Of a stretch of DNA of 64,000 nt, positions 21,880 to 33,000 are shown in pieces (position 1 is the stretch's first letter; every line of letters starts with the position of its first letter). A program made the translations under genes and the position numbers. The notes under the pieces are model-generated. The model worked only from the letters and a program-made list of their open reading frames with translations. It was not told the origin of the DNA and did not search any database. Source of the DNA: Cervus elaphus (taxonomy: Eukaryota > Chordata > Mammalia > Artiodactyla > Cervidae). The stretch is from the NCBI RefSeq assembly GCF_910594005.1, contig NC_057831.1, positions 43,792,001 through 43,856,000 of the forward strand, read 5' to 3'.

Positions 21880-22260
21880 TGCCAAATTAATCTTCCTAAA
21901 AGCACAGCCCCGATTGTTCCCCACCCCCAACCCTTCTGTTCAGAACCTTTCAAGGGCTCCTCCTGTCCTTCTGAAGGAAGAAATTGTTTGAACTCTATTG
22001 CTTGGGATTCAGAACACTTAATAATCCAGCACTAGTTTTACTCTGACGTTTCCCTTCTCTGCTGTGTTACTGTGGATTCCAAATGAATCACATCACCATT
22101 CCCTGGAGGTACCATATACTTTATAACCATGTCTTTGCTCGTCTCTTTCTCCTACCAACACAGAATGGCTTCTCCAAGGCAGTTCAAATGTAACCTCATC
22201 TGTAACATGTATGACATCTTTTCTATACCTTCCTGCTCACTGCTCTCCAACCCAACACCA
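21880..22260 (+). repeat. L2 LINE relic
   Basis: It follows the L2 3' region: 'aaattaatcttcctaaaagc', 'cagaacctttcaagggctcc', 'cataaccatgtctttgctcg'-like block near 22122, and 'cagttcaaatgtaacctcat' (L2 'gctcaaatgtcacctc'). Confidence 0.65.
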
Positions 22261-22274
22261 GTGATTTATCTGAT

Positions 22275-22390
22275 ACTGGTTTACCTCTCTGTAAACTACC
22301 AGACCTAGTTTACCTGCTTGTAAAATAGGCTCAAGAATGCCAAATGATTTTGAGGATTAAATATGTAGAATAGTTAATACACAATTATGT
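22275..22390 (+). repeat. Possible MIR relic
   Basis: 'agtttacctgcttgtaaaat' and 'attttgaggattaaatatgt' fit the MIR middle and 3' part. Confidence 0.45.
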
Positions 22391-22399
22391 TTTTTTTTG

Positions 22400-23695
22400 T
22401 GATGGTTGTCATAGTTATTGCTTCTATCTTTTAACAGTTACTATACAGTAAATAATATGAAAATTGTCATTTTGTTGATTTTTGTATCCTCCACTATCCC
22501 TGTCACAGTATAAATAACTTAGGAAGGAACAGAAGAAGGACATATGAAAGAAACTACATGTTCTCAATTTGGGGGCAAAGAAAGAACCAACAGTTTCCGA
22601 TTCTGAGTATATCATCTATGTAGATCAATTTGGCCTGGAAATGCCACATGTGTACACTGGCTTTCGCTTAACAAAGTGTTAAATTGGGTCACTGCACTAT
22701 CACTAATTGAATTCTAAGAGATGTCAACCATAACTCCTAGGCTGGGGCTCTTTTGTGCAAGATGGCAGTTGAGTGTAACAAGGATCCCTGCTGCTTTTAC
22801 CGAAAGAACTGAGTCTGTCTTTGAGTCAGGCCCTTTTCTTCCTTTTCAGCTTTCCTGAGCTCTCACTTACCGAGAAAGCAAATTAGATGCCACTTTGTCA
22901 TCCTGGTCTGAAGTTTCTCACAAATGCTTCCTCTTTTAAAAGACCTTGAGGGTCAGATTCTAATCTGAGTTGTACTGTGATGAGTCTCTTAAAAGAACCA
23001 CTCTGATGCCTGCAAGCACAGCAGAAAGTATTAGGAAATACAACCTCATTAGTCAAAATCATGGCCACCTCCCAGACACCTCACATAGGAGTGGGGGCAA
23101 CCATGTTGGATTTGTTTTAGGAAGAAATAGGACCAAGCACAAACAGGCTTCATCCTGTCAAAAGATTGCTTCTTTAATCCAGAGCTTGGAGTGGAAAATC
23201 TGAGCTAACAGATATTCAATGGCTCTGAAACATTTGAGGCATTGTGTACACTCAGCTTGCAGCACCTCTGAGCCAAGAGTGCAGTGGGTGCATCTCAAAA
23301 TGACATGTGGTGACACAGAGTTCTACCAGAGCATGGGGCACTCGGTTAATTGGCAGGGCTGGTCACTAGGAAGCACACTTCACTCTTCAGAAGCCGCAAG
23401 GCCACTTGAGCAGCACCCAAAGAAACATTTTAAGTGGGCAAGAGTCACAAAACTCCTTGCATACAGCTCACATGACAATCGAGAACTCCTCCTCACTTGC
23501 ACTTGTCTTTTACACAGCCAGTGCTCTTGGAGTGGAAAAGGTAAGCCTTTTCACACAGCCAAGTATTGTAAGCCCTACTGAGCACAGAAGATCTCAGGGG
23601 AACTACCCACAGCCTGCAGGGTCACTGCCTCCTAATTTCCCTGGGTGGTACCTGATGACTCAGCAAGAGACTACATCTTAATTCTTGCACGGAAG
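22400..23695. other. Unique sequence, no gene seen
   Basis: The longest frame here (120 codons, 23219-23581) has no domain, no splice support and no compositional signal of coding. No repeat is recognised. Confidence 0.4.
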
Positions 23696-23699
23696 GGAT

Positions 23700-23860
23700 A
23701 ACCCTAGTTCCAGCGTGAATACTGAAGCCAGAGGACCTCAATACCACTCACTAGTCATGGGAACTTGGGCAATTTCTTAACTCACTGAGCCTTAGTTTCT
23801 TCTGCTCTATGGAAAAATTTATGTTCTATGAGAATGAGAATATGTATGCAGATTATGTTG
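23700..23860 (+). repeat. MIR relic
   Basis: 'ccactcactagtcatgggaa', 'cttgggcaatttcttaactc', 'actgagccttagtttcttct' match the MIR core in order. Confidence 0.65.
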
Positions 23861-23964
23861 TAACATAAAAGTGTTTTTTAATTAATAATTAATTTTGACA
23901 CTGGGCAAAGATAGACCATCGCTCTGTCAAAATTTCTCTGTGTTTGGTGCCCTTAGATACCACG

Positions 23965-24650
23965 CTCAGCATTAGTCCCCCAGGGCTGTTATAACAAAGT
24001 GTTACAACCTGAATGGATTAAAACAAGAGAAGTTTATTCTGTCACAGTTATGGAAGACAGAAGTACAAAATCAACAGGGCTATGCCCTCTGTTACGGCTC
24101 TAGGAGAATAATTCAGTGATGGTCAATTTCATGAGACATTTTGACAAAGCCACAAGGTATCCAGATATTTGGTTAAGTATTATTTCTGGGTATGTCTGTA
24201 AGGGTGTTTGAATTGGTAGACTGAGAATAAAGTATTGAGAGATGGCCCTCTCCAATGTAGGTGAGCATCATTCATTCTATTGAGGGCTTGCATAAAACCA
24301 AAAGACAGAGGAAGGGGGAATTTGTTCTCTTTGCCTGTTTGAGTGGGGACTTCTCCTGCCCTCAGATTAGGATTTACAACATTCGCTCTGCGAGTCCTCA
24401 GGCCTTCAGGTTTGGACTGGAACTTACATCATCGATTCTCTTGGTTCTCAGGCCTTTGGACTCAGACCAGAACTATATCACCTTTTCTGAGTCTCCAGTT
24501 TCCAGATGGCAAATTGTGGAACTTCCCAGCCCCACTGAATAAGAATCAATTCCTTATTGTAAATCTCCCTCTCCTTCCCCCTCTCCCTTTCTCTCTCCCT
24601 GTCTCTTTCTCTCTCCCTTTCTCAATATATACATATATATTACACTCTTG
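23965..24650 (+). repeat. Ancient dispersed repeat, family not assigned
   Basis: Several blocks recall dispersed mammalian repeats: 'agggctgttataacaaagtg' with 'gaagtttattctgtcacagt', then 'gatggtcaatttcatgagac', 'cagatatttggttaagtatt', 'gtgagcatcattcattctat', and repeated 'ggttctcaggcctttggact'. The end is 'aagaatcaattccttattgt' followed by a pyrimidine run. I cannot name the family; it may be two abutting elements. Confidence 0.5.
24565..24626. repeat. (CT)n-rich pyrimidine tract
   Basis: Almost pure C/T for about 60 bases (cccttt, ctctctccc units), followed by an atatata run to 24640. It is a candidate length-variable microsatellite. Confidence 0.9.
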
Positions 24651-24738
24651 ATTTTCAAAAGAAGTCCTGGCTAGCTCCACAACTTCACTTGTGCATGTCA
24701 GGATATATGTCCCAATGTTGATTTCAAAACCAGGCTTA

Positions 24739-24828
24739 CATGGCTGATTCATGTCAATGTACGGAAAAAATCACCACAATATTGTAAAGTAATTAGCCTC
24801 CAATGAAAATAAATTATTTTTTTTAAAA
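24739..24828 (+). mobile_element. L1-BT 3' tip
   Basis: Only about 90 bp of a ruminant L1 end: 'acatggctgattcatgtcaa', 'caccacaatattgtaaagta', 'attagcctccaatgaaaata', then a short A/T tail. Confidence 0.8.
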
Positions 24829-25139
24829 AGTAGGCTCACTAAAACATAGGCATCAAAAGAATAGGCAGTGGGATATTTGGTCTTCAAAATCTTAATTTCC
24901 CTTCAGAAATTTCTTCTGTTTCTTCTCTATTGAAGGACAGTTGGGAGTTCTTAGTCCTTCTATATTAATTCCAGTCTACTTTGCTCCCATCCACTAATTT
25001 GTAAACCTGCCCATTCAAACTCTTCCACATTTCTCAAAAGCCTCCTCTTCCCCATCCCACCATTCCTTTGGTTGAAGACTCATTGTGTTTCAGATGATTC
25101 ACTCTGTTTACTTGAATTTTGGTCCCACCCAATCCTTCT

Positions 25140-25359
25140 GGTGATTCAGGGGTAAAGAATACACCTGCCAATGCAGGAAACACAAGAGACTCAGGTTGGA
25201 TCCCTGGGTCAGAGAGATCCTCGGGAGAAGGAAATGGTGACTGAATACTGCAGCGTTTTTGCCTAGGAAATCCCATGCACAGAGGAACCTGGTAGGCTTC
25301 AGTCCATGGGGTCAAAAAAGCATCACATATGAGTTAACAACTAACCAACAACAAAAACA
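25140..25359 (+). mobile_element. Bov-tA SINE with target-site duplication
   Basis: A plus copy with a diverged head ('gtgattcaggggtaaagaat') and 'ggttggatccctgggtcaga' and 'gaaatcccatgcacagagga'. The tail is (aac)n-rich. The 9-bp direct repeats aatccttct at 25131-25139 and 25360-25368 bound it. Confidence 0.9.
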
Positions 25360-25369
25360 AATCCTTCTT

Positions 25370-25500
25370 CTACCAGATTGATGTTTCTAAAGTACAAACT
25401 CGATCATTCACTGGCTTCAGTTACCTCACTGAGTCTCTACTGCTTTCAGGATTAAATCTAAGATTCTTAGCATGCCATATGTGACAGACACTGCTGGCTA
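25370..25500 (+). repeat. L2 LINE relic
   Basis: 'gatgtttctaaagtacaaac', 'cgatcattcactggcttcag' and 'tttcaggattaaatctaaga' match the L2 block 'ctaaagcacaaatctgatca ... caggataaagtccaa'. Confidence 0.6.
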
Positions 25501-26104
25501 TGTGTTCATCAAAACTCATCTCTTCTCCTGAGAATACATTGCCAAGACATCCTAACAGCTAATTTTGACTGTGTAAGTGTGTTTCTAGTCAATGGAACAT
25601 GAAAAAAAAAAAAATGACAGGTGCTATATCCAACTTGATACATAGAAATCTCCCATGCCATCCTTCATGCCCTCTCTTTTCCAGTTAGTCACTAGATACA
25701 GAGGATCCACTACAGGACTCTGGGGCCTCAGGAAATGGTAAAGACATAAGATGGAAGAAATCTGGGCTCCTGTAATAATAAAAACTATCTGCTACCTGAG
25801 TGAGATATTCACTTCTATTGTATTAAGATCACTTTATCTCACTGCACTAAGATATTTATTTCTACTGTATTGTATTGTTGACTTGTTTATTATGGTCATG
25901 TGCCTACTTTGACCAATATTCCATTTGAGTCTCTCCATTTTCTGGTCCTACTTCTCCCATCTCATCATTCATTCATTATTCCTTTCCACCCTATATCATC
26001 TTTTTGCCTCAGTGAACTATTACAGTCCACCAAATTCATTATGCCCCTCTTGACTTTGGTTTCATTAGAGTAATGGTCTCTCTACTTAGAAGAATCATAT
26101 AGGA
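25501..26104. other. Unique sequence, no gene seen
   Basis: An A-run lies at about 25602-25614. I see no exon or assignable repeat. Confidence 0.35.
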
Positions 26105-26325
26105 TAGACTATTCTTTATCCTTGTTTTTACATATAAATAAACTTAAGTCTTTCATCAAGAGGCTTTTTATCAGAGTCGGACACGACTGAGCGACTGAAC
26201 TGAACTGAACTGAAACTTAAGTCTTAGGTTAAATTCCTTGCCAGATTAACAGCTAGAATGTAACTGAGTCAAGATTTGAACCTAAGCAGGTGAATACAAA
26301 AGCTTGCACTTAATCACTAGCTCAT
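26105..26325 (-). repeat. MIR relic split by a BovB-tail insertion
   Basis: Left of the insertion: 'ctttatccttgtttttacat' (MIR 'ccccattttacagatg'). Right of it: 'aggttaaattccttgccaga', 'acagctagaatgtaactgag', 'gatttgaacctaagcaggtg', 'cttgcacttaatcact'. Removing 26153-26225 restores MIR continuity. Confidence 0.7.
26153..26212 (+). mobile_element. 60-bp insertion ending in a BovB 3' tail
   Basis: About 18 bases of unknown origin (26153-26170) are followed by the last ~42 bases of BovB: cagagtcggacacgactgag and three ctgaa-type repeats. Perfect 13-bp duplications, aaacttaagtctt, flank it at 26140-26152 and 26213-26225. So this is a genuine, extremely short retroposition event. Confidence 0.85.
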
Positions 26326-27520
26326 GAATCAATAAATGTTTTGTAATGAGTCCCTCTCAACCAACAGCAGAAAAACCCTCAAGTTCTAGCTATCACTATG
26401 CCTACCCCAGGCCACTCTGAAGGTTCAGACACCATTCAGAGATTCTATTCACAAACACTCACAGAGAAGCTGTATAATCTCCCACGCTTAATGTCACTCT
26501 TCTTACAGAGCAGAAAGTTAATAATATCATTCCTTGAAGGTAACAGAAACACTTAAAATGTTTTCTTTCCAACTCTTCAGCCTTTGCACTTCACTTCCTG
26601 CCTTTCCTGGTTCAGTGTCATTGAACTTAGTGGGTAAATGGGCAAATATACATATCTCCAGACCATACTAAGCATGTCTTTTGATGTGCTCAAGTTCCAA
26701 AATGAATGTCACTCATGTTACAGCCTCTCAGGTACTCATAAGTATTAGCAATTTCTGTTTTCCTTTGCTATTTTTCCCCTCTCTGGGCCATCTATGCTAT
26801 ATTACTTCAATCTTTTTTTTTTTTTTTTTTTGGTACAATAAGTCATGCCCTCTAATCCATTTATCATTCTTATCATCCTTGCTTGCAGTATTTCCTTTTC
26901 ATCTTTTCTTGAAAGCAAAACGGTGCCCTAACAAACACGTGTTTAAACAAACATACACTTCACAATCTCAGGCATCCTAGAACCAGACTTTCCATCAGAA
27001 TCCTTTCTCGACAGCAGTTGATGTAGTTTTTGACCTGCCTCTTCCTCAGCTCTACTTTTTGGTCAACACTTCTCTTTTTTACCTATGTCTGTCCTTCTCA
27101 TTTTTGCCAAAGCATCTTCAACTGTCACAAGTGGCTCTTTGATCTGCTATAATATACACAAGTCAACACTTCTGTGGTTCATTTTTCTTAACTTCAGAAT
27201 TCCAAGAGTGCTAAATATAAGCATCTATAAAAACACCCTTATAGTACCCTGTGAAATTCAGACAGGGTTCAAGCCAGTTTTTCCAACACTGTTGAAAAGC
27301 ATCTCATCCCACATGGTGCCTTGGAGAACATTGCCTATACCCAACCTGAGCCTACAGAATTTACTAAGGAGAGAGTTATTTTGCGTTCCTGTTATCATGC
27401 CTTTTTATAACTTTCTCCAAGCTGTCCACCAATCTTATTTTCCACGCAATCGTCCAGTGCTCACACTCCAATATTAGACACCAACTTCTTCCAATCTATC
27501 AGTCAATTAATTTGATAAAC
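26326..27520. other. Unique sequence, no gene seen
   Basis: A poly-T run spans about 26814-26831. The 130-codon frame at 27085-27477 has no domain character. No repeat is assignable. Confidence 0.4.
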
Positions 27521-27526
27521 ATTAAC

Positions 27527-27552
27527 TGGGGCTTCCCTGCTGGCTCAGATGG
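27527..27552 (+). repeat. Isolated Bov-tA/tRNA-Glu SINE head
   Basis: Only the first ~26 bases of a tRNA-Glu SINE are present (ggggcttccctgctggctca). They break off before the B-box and are followed by unrelated sequence. The family cannot be fixed from so little. Confidence 0.55.
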
Positions 27553-27574
27553 ATTGGTAATTAAGGAAAAATCT

Positions 27575-27665
27575 TTCTCTCTTTAGTCAACATATGACAT
27601 CTCTGAACCTCAGTTTCTTTCTGTGTAAAATGGAGATGATATTCCACTTTCTGTATTTCTGTACG
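27575..27665 (+). repeat. MIR relic
   Basis: 'catctctgaacctcagtttc' and 'tttctgtgtaaaatggagat' are a clear MIR core match. Confidence 0.65.
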
Positions 27666-28403
27666 AAGGAAACTATCAGTTATTCATATGCTTGTTATAA
27701 AGACAATTTTCAGTCTCTTCTCCTAATCCTCCCACTGCAATGAAAAATTCTAGTATCAGCATCATTTCCTCCTATGAGGCCAGAATATATATATTAGGGT
27801 AATCTGGGAAGGGAAGAACATGAAAGGGTCTGAGGGTGAGATTTATTCTGAAAAACATGAAAACTAATAGTTTCAGGAATGTGGTAGAGGAGTAGGTCAG
27901 TAGCTTCCTGATGTTGACTTGAGGGAATGGAGAGGAGTGAGTGTTGAGGGCAATGGTTATTGTCTATCTGTAAGATAAGACAGGAATAGAGAAAAGAAGT
28001 GCTATTTCCTGAGCATTGGTTGAAAAGTTAATAATGAAAATTTAAGTCAATGTCAATGACTATTTTCCTTTGACTTGAGCTTTGCCAAGACTGAGCTGTA
28101 TGAGAGAGTTTTTGGCTTTATTGAGGTTCTATGTAGACTATTCATGCTTCCATTATCTAAGGCCACGGTTGATTCCACTTTCCCAAATCCAGAATGGTCC
28201 ACTTTAACGTTTGCGTGCCTTTTTGAGTCACTGGTTCTCAACCTTAGGCAATGTCCACCAAGAAATTTTGGAATGATATTAGCAAATATAATTAGAAGTT
28301 GTGTTTTCTTTCTGTGAAGGGGATAAGCAGAGAAGCACTTGAAAATCAAACCAATAGTTTTAAAATTATCCACAAACTTGGTTTATCTGAATTCTCCTCT
28401 ATT
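27666..28403. other. Unique sequence, no gene seen
   Basis: Frames of 80-106 codons on both strands around 28053-28373 overlap each other and show no domain. No repeat is assigned. Confidence 0.35.
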
Positions 28404-28416
28404 AGTGTGTTTAATC

Positions 28417-28689
28417 TGGAGAAGGCAATGGCAACCCACTCCAGTACTCTTGCCTGGAAAGTCCCATGAATGGAGAAGCCTGGTGGGCTGCAGTCCATGA
28501 GGTCGCTAAGAGTTGGACACGACTGAGCGACTTCACTTTCACTTTTCACTTTCATGCATTTTAGAAGGAAATGGCAACCCACTCCAGTGTTCTTACCTGG
28601 AGAATCCCAGGGACGGGGGAACCTGGTGGGCTGCCGTCTATGGGGTCGCACAGAGTCGGACACGACTGAAGCGACTTAACAGCAGCAGC
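28417..28689 (+). mobile_element. BOV-A2 SINE, full length, with TSD
   Basis: Two BovA monomers in tandem. The first is 28417 to about 28530 ('ggagaaggcaatggcaaccc' ... 'gttggacacgactgagcgac'). A short linker follows, then the second from about 28565 ('gaaggaaatggcaacccact' ... 'gacacgactgaagcgactta'). The tail is (agc)n. Perfect 13-bp duplications agtgtgtttaatc lie at 28404-28416 and 28690-28702. Low divergence suggests a young copy. BOV-A2 derives from BovB and is thought to use BovB enzymes. Confidence 0.95.
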
Positions 28690-28702
28690 AGTGTGTTTAA
28701 TC

Positions 28703-29280
28703 AAGGACTGACTGTGTAGAGAACTGTATATTTCTATGATTTCTAATGTTCACTCTCTGATTTTTCTGAAGATTTTTTTTTCATGAATTACTCCCTTGTT
28801 AGCTCTTTAAGAACACTTGGAATAGATAATATGATCTTACTGATTTATATGGTATAGTGTAGTGACTAGAATATTCTTTTATTTAACCTCTTCTGTAGCT
28901 TTCTGACTCTGCCACCAAAAATCTCCTTGACTCTGCCTCCTCTATGCTTCTGTGTATAATTTAGTTAAAGGGGGAGACCAAGTAATTGCTAATTAATTCC
29001 TCACATCACAGTTCTCTAGTTGTCTGGCTTCCCTCTTCACATAAAGTGGCCTGTCTGGCCTCCTGTTCTCCTTCATTTCCTAATTCCATTGCTTAGAAGA
29101 AATATTTTGGTGACTGTTCTTAGGATTGTGGAATCTATTTCTGCAAAAATGCAAATTGTCTGAGGCAAGTCTGATCCTTTAACACTCATTGACAACTAGC
29201 TTATTTCAAAAGCAATTTTATCAGCCTCTTTACTAAATCCAATAAACATTTTATTTAAAACCTAGTCTATTCTTAGAACT
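28703..29280. other. Unique sequence, no gene seen
   Basis: I see no exon or assignable repeat. Confidence 0.35.
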
Positions 29281-29284
29281 CTAT

Positions 29285-29375
29285 TCACCAATTCAAATAT
29301 TTTATTGCATTCCAGGTAGTGTACTAAGAACTGGGGGTATGATAAAAGATATGGTTCCTTCCTTCTGGAAAAGGG
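29285..29375 (-). repeat. Possible L2 3' relic
   Basis: 'attgcattccaggtagtgta', 'ctaagaactgggggtatgat' and 'aaagatatggttccttcctt' resemble the reverse of the L2 terminus. Confidence 0.5.
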
Positions 29376-29469
29376 ATTAAAAGGAAACATCTTCATATTT
29401 GAAAAAAAAATGGAACACATTTTTTTAAAGGCTATATTTTCCATAAGTAATACCAATAGTAATGACAGC

Positions 29470-29686
29470 TTTTTGTTGTATACTTCATGTGGGCTTTCTC
29501 TGTGTTAAGGGTTTTATCTTCATTCTCATTTTTTATTTTCACCACAACCTATGAGTTAAGTGCTATTGTTACCAACCCATTTTACAGATTAAAAGATAGA
29601 GGATGAAAAGAAATTAATGTACTAGGTCAAATTATACAGCTCACCAGTGGCAGAGCTGGAATTCATTCTACAGAGTTTGCATTCTT
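29470..29686 (-). repeat. MIR relic interrupted by the L1
   Basis: Reverse MIR: 'caccacaacctatgagttaa', 'gtgctattgttaccaaccca', 'ttttacagattaaaagatag', 'caccagtggcagagctggaa'. It ends at the left target-site duplication. The MIR resumes at 34178 with 'aagttctaaacctg', so the L1 at 29687-34161 landed inside it. Confidence 0.8.
29671..29686. repeat. Target-site duplication of the L1, left copy
   Basis: The 16-mer cagagtttgcattctt is identical to 34162-34177. In L1 sense the junction reads ctt|aaga, close to the L1 endonuclease consensus TT|AAAA. Confidence 0.95.
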
Positions 29687-29703
29687 TTTTTTTTTTTAAT
29701 TTT

Positions 29704-29709
29704 TTTATT
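29704..29709 (-). promoter_or_regulatory. Polyadenylation signal of the L1
   Basis: AATAAA on the minus strand, just before the A-tail, in the L1 terminus 'agcctccaactaataaa'. This is the usual position for L1 cleavage and polyadenylation. Confidence 0.7.
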
Positions 29710-30036
29710 AGTTGGAGGCTAATTACTTCACAACATTTCAGTGGGTTTTGTCATACATTGATATGAATCAGCCATAGATTTACACTTATTCCCCATCCCG
29801 ATCCCCCCTCCCACCTCCCTCTCCACCCGATTCCTCTGGGTCTTCCCAGTGTACCAGGCCCGAGCACTTGTCTCATGCATCCCACCTGGGCTGGTGATCT
29901 GTTTCACCATAGATAGTATACATGCTGTTCTTTTGAAACATCCCACCCTCACCTTCTCCCACAGAGTTCAAAAGTCTGTTCTGTACTTCTGTGTCTCTTT
30001 TTCTGTTTTGCATATAGGGTTATCGTTACCATCTTT

Positions 30037-33000
30037 CTAAATTCCATATATATGTGTTAGTATGCTGTAATGTTCTTTATCTTTCTGGCTTACTTCACTC
30101 TGTATAAGGGGCTCCAGTTTCATCCATCTCATTAGGGCTGATTCAAATGAATTCTTTTTGACGGCTGAGTAATATTCCATGGTGTATATGTACCACAGCT
30201 TCCTTATCCATTCATCTGCTGATGGGCATCTAGGTTGCTTCCATGTCCTGGCTATTATAAACAGTGCTGCGATGAACATTGGGGTGCACGTGTCTCTTTC
30301 AGATCTGGTTTCCTCAGTGTGTATGCCCAGAAGTGGGATTGCTGGGTCATATGGCAGTTCTATTTCCAGTTTTTTAAGGAATCTCCACACTGTTTTCCAT
30401 AGCGGCTGTACTAGTTTGCATTCCCACCAACAGTGTAAGAGGGTTCCCTTTTCTCCACACCCTCTCCAGCATTTATTGCTTGTAGACTTTTGGATAGCAG
30501 CCATCCTGACTGGTGTGTAATGGTACCTCATTGTGGTTTTGATTTGCATTTCTCTAATAATGAGTGATGTTGAGCACCTATTCATGTGTTTGTTAGCCAT
30601 CTGTATGTCTTCTTTGGAGAAATGTCTGTTTAGTTCTCTGGCCCATTTTTTGATTGGGTCATTTATTTTTCTGGAATTGAGCTGCAGGAGTTGCTTGTAT
30701 ATTTTTGAGATTAATCCTTTGTCTGTTGCTTCATTTGCTATTATTTTCTCCCAATCTGACGGCTGTCTTTTCACCTTACTTATAGTTTCCTTTGTAGTGC
30801 AAAAGCTTTTAAGTTTCATTAGATCCCATTTGTTTAGTTTTGCTTTTATTTCCAATATTCTGGGAGGTGGGTCATAGAGGATCTTGCTGTGATTTATGTC
30901 GGAGAGTGTTTTGCCTATGTTCTCCTCTAGCAGTTTTATAGTTTCTGGTCTTACATTTAGATCTTTAATCCATTTTGAGTTTATTTTTGTGTATGGTGTT
31001 AGAAAGTGTTCTAGTTTCATTCTTTTGCAAGTGGTTGACCAGTTTTCCCAGCACCACTTGTTAAAGAGGTTGTCTTTTTTCCATTGTATATCCTTGCCTC
31101 CTTTGTCAAAGATAAGGTGTCCATAGGTTTGTGGATTTATCTCTGGGCTTTCTATTCTGTTCCATTGGTCTATATTTCTGTCTTTGTGCCAGTACCACAC
31201 TGTCTTGATGACTGTGGCTTTGTAGTAGAGTCTGAAGTCAGGCAGGTTGATTCCTCCAGTTCCATTCTTCTTTCTCAAGATTACTTTGGCTATTCGAGGT
31301 TTTTTGTATTTCCATACAAATTGTGAAATTCTTTGGTCTAGTTCTGTGAAAAATACCATTGGTAGCTTGATAGGGATTGCATTGAATCTATAGATTGCTT
31401 TGGGTAGAATAGCCATTTTGACAATATTGATTCTTCCAATCCATGAACACGGTATGTTTCTCCATCTGTTTGTGTCCTCTTTGATTTCTTTCATCAGTGT
31501 TTTATAGTTTTCTATGTATAGGTCTTTTGTTTCTTTAGGTAGATATACTCCTAAGTATTTTATTCTTTTTGTTGCAATGGTGAATGGTATTGTTTCCTTA
31601 ATTTCTCTTTCTGTTTTTTCATTGTTAGTATATAGGAATGCAAGGGATTTCTGTGTGTTAATTTTATATCCTGCAACTTTACTATATTCATTGATTAGTT
31701 CTAGTAATTTTCTGGTAGAGTCTTTAGGGTTTTCTATGTAGAGGATCATGTCATCTGCAAACAGTGAGAGTTTCACTTCTTCTTTTCCTATCTGGATTCC
31801 TTTTACTTCTTTTTCTGCTCTGATTGCTGTGGCCAAAACTTCCAACACTATGTTGAATAGTAGTGGTGAGAGTGGGCACCCTTGTCTTGTTCCTGATTTC
31901 AGGGGAAATGCTTTCAATTTTTCACCATTGAGGGTGATGCTTGCTGTGGGTTTGTCATATATAGCTTTTATTATGTTGAGGTATGTTCCTTCTATTCCTG
32001 CTTTTTGGAGAGTTTTAATCATAAATGAGTGTTGAATTTTGTCAAAGGCTTTCTCTGCATCTATTGAGATAATCATATGGTTTTTATCTTTCAGTTTGTT
32101 AATGTGGTGTATTACATTGATTGATTTGCAGATATTGAAGAATCCTTGCATTCCTGGGATAAAGCCCACTTGGTCGTGGTGTATGATTTTTTTAATATGT
32201 TGTTGGATTCTGTTTGCTAGAATTTTGTTAAGGATTTTTGCATCTATGTTCATCAGTGATATTGGCCTGTAGTTTTCTTTTTTTGTGGCATCTTTGTCTG
32301 ATTTTGGAATTAGGGTGATGGTGGCCTCATAGAATGAGTTTGGAAGTTTACCTTCTTCTGCAATTTTCTGGAAGAGTTTGAGTAAGGTAGGTGTTAGCTC
32401 TTCTCTAAATTTTTGGTAGAATTCAGCTGTGAAGCCATCTAGTCCTGGGCTTTTGTTTGCTGGAAGATTTTTGATTACAGTTTCGATTTCCTTGCTTGTG
32501 ATGGGTCTGTTAAGATCTTCTATTTCTTCCTGGTTCAGTTTTGGAAAGTTATACTTTTCTAAGAATTTGTCCATTTCATCCAAGTTGTCCATTTTACTGG
32601 CATAGAGCTGCTGGTAGTAGTCTCTTATGATCCTTTGTATTTCAGTGTTGTCTGTTGTGATCTCTCCATTTTCATTTCTAATTTTGTTAATTTGGTTCTT
32701 CTCTCTTTGTTTCTTAATGAGTCTTGCTAATGGTTTGTCAATTTTGTTTATTTTTTCAAAAAACCAGCTTTTAGCTTTGTTGATTTTTGCTATGGTCTCT
32801 TTAGTTTCTATTGCATTTATTTCTGCCTTAATTTTTAAGATTTCTTTCCTTCTGCTAACCCTGGGGTTCTTCATTTCTTCCTTCTCTAATTGCTTTAGGT
32901 GTAGAGTTAGGTTATTTATTTGGCTTTTTTCTTGTTTCTTGATGTAAGCCTGTAATGCTATGAACCTTCCCCTTAGCACTGCTTTTACAGTGTCCCATAG

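Noticed and set aside
27085..27477. 130-codon frame starting MSVLLIFAKASST
   Set aside because: No recognised family; the length is within chance expectation for AT-balanced DNA, with no supporting neighbours.
28228..28250. 'actggttctcaacctt' as the start of another MER20 or MER5 element
   Set aside because: Only about 16 bases match and the following sequence does not continue the pattern.
28417..28689. Tandem ~120-bp repeat that could look like a local duplication
   Set aside because: The dimeric structure is inherent to BOV-A2.
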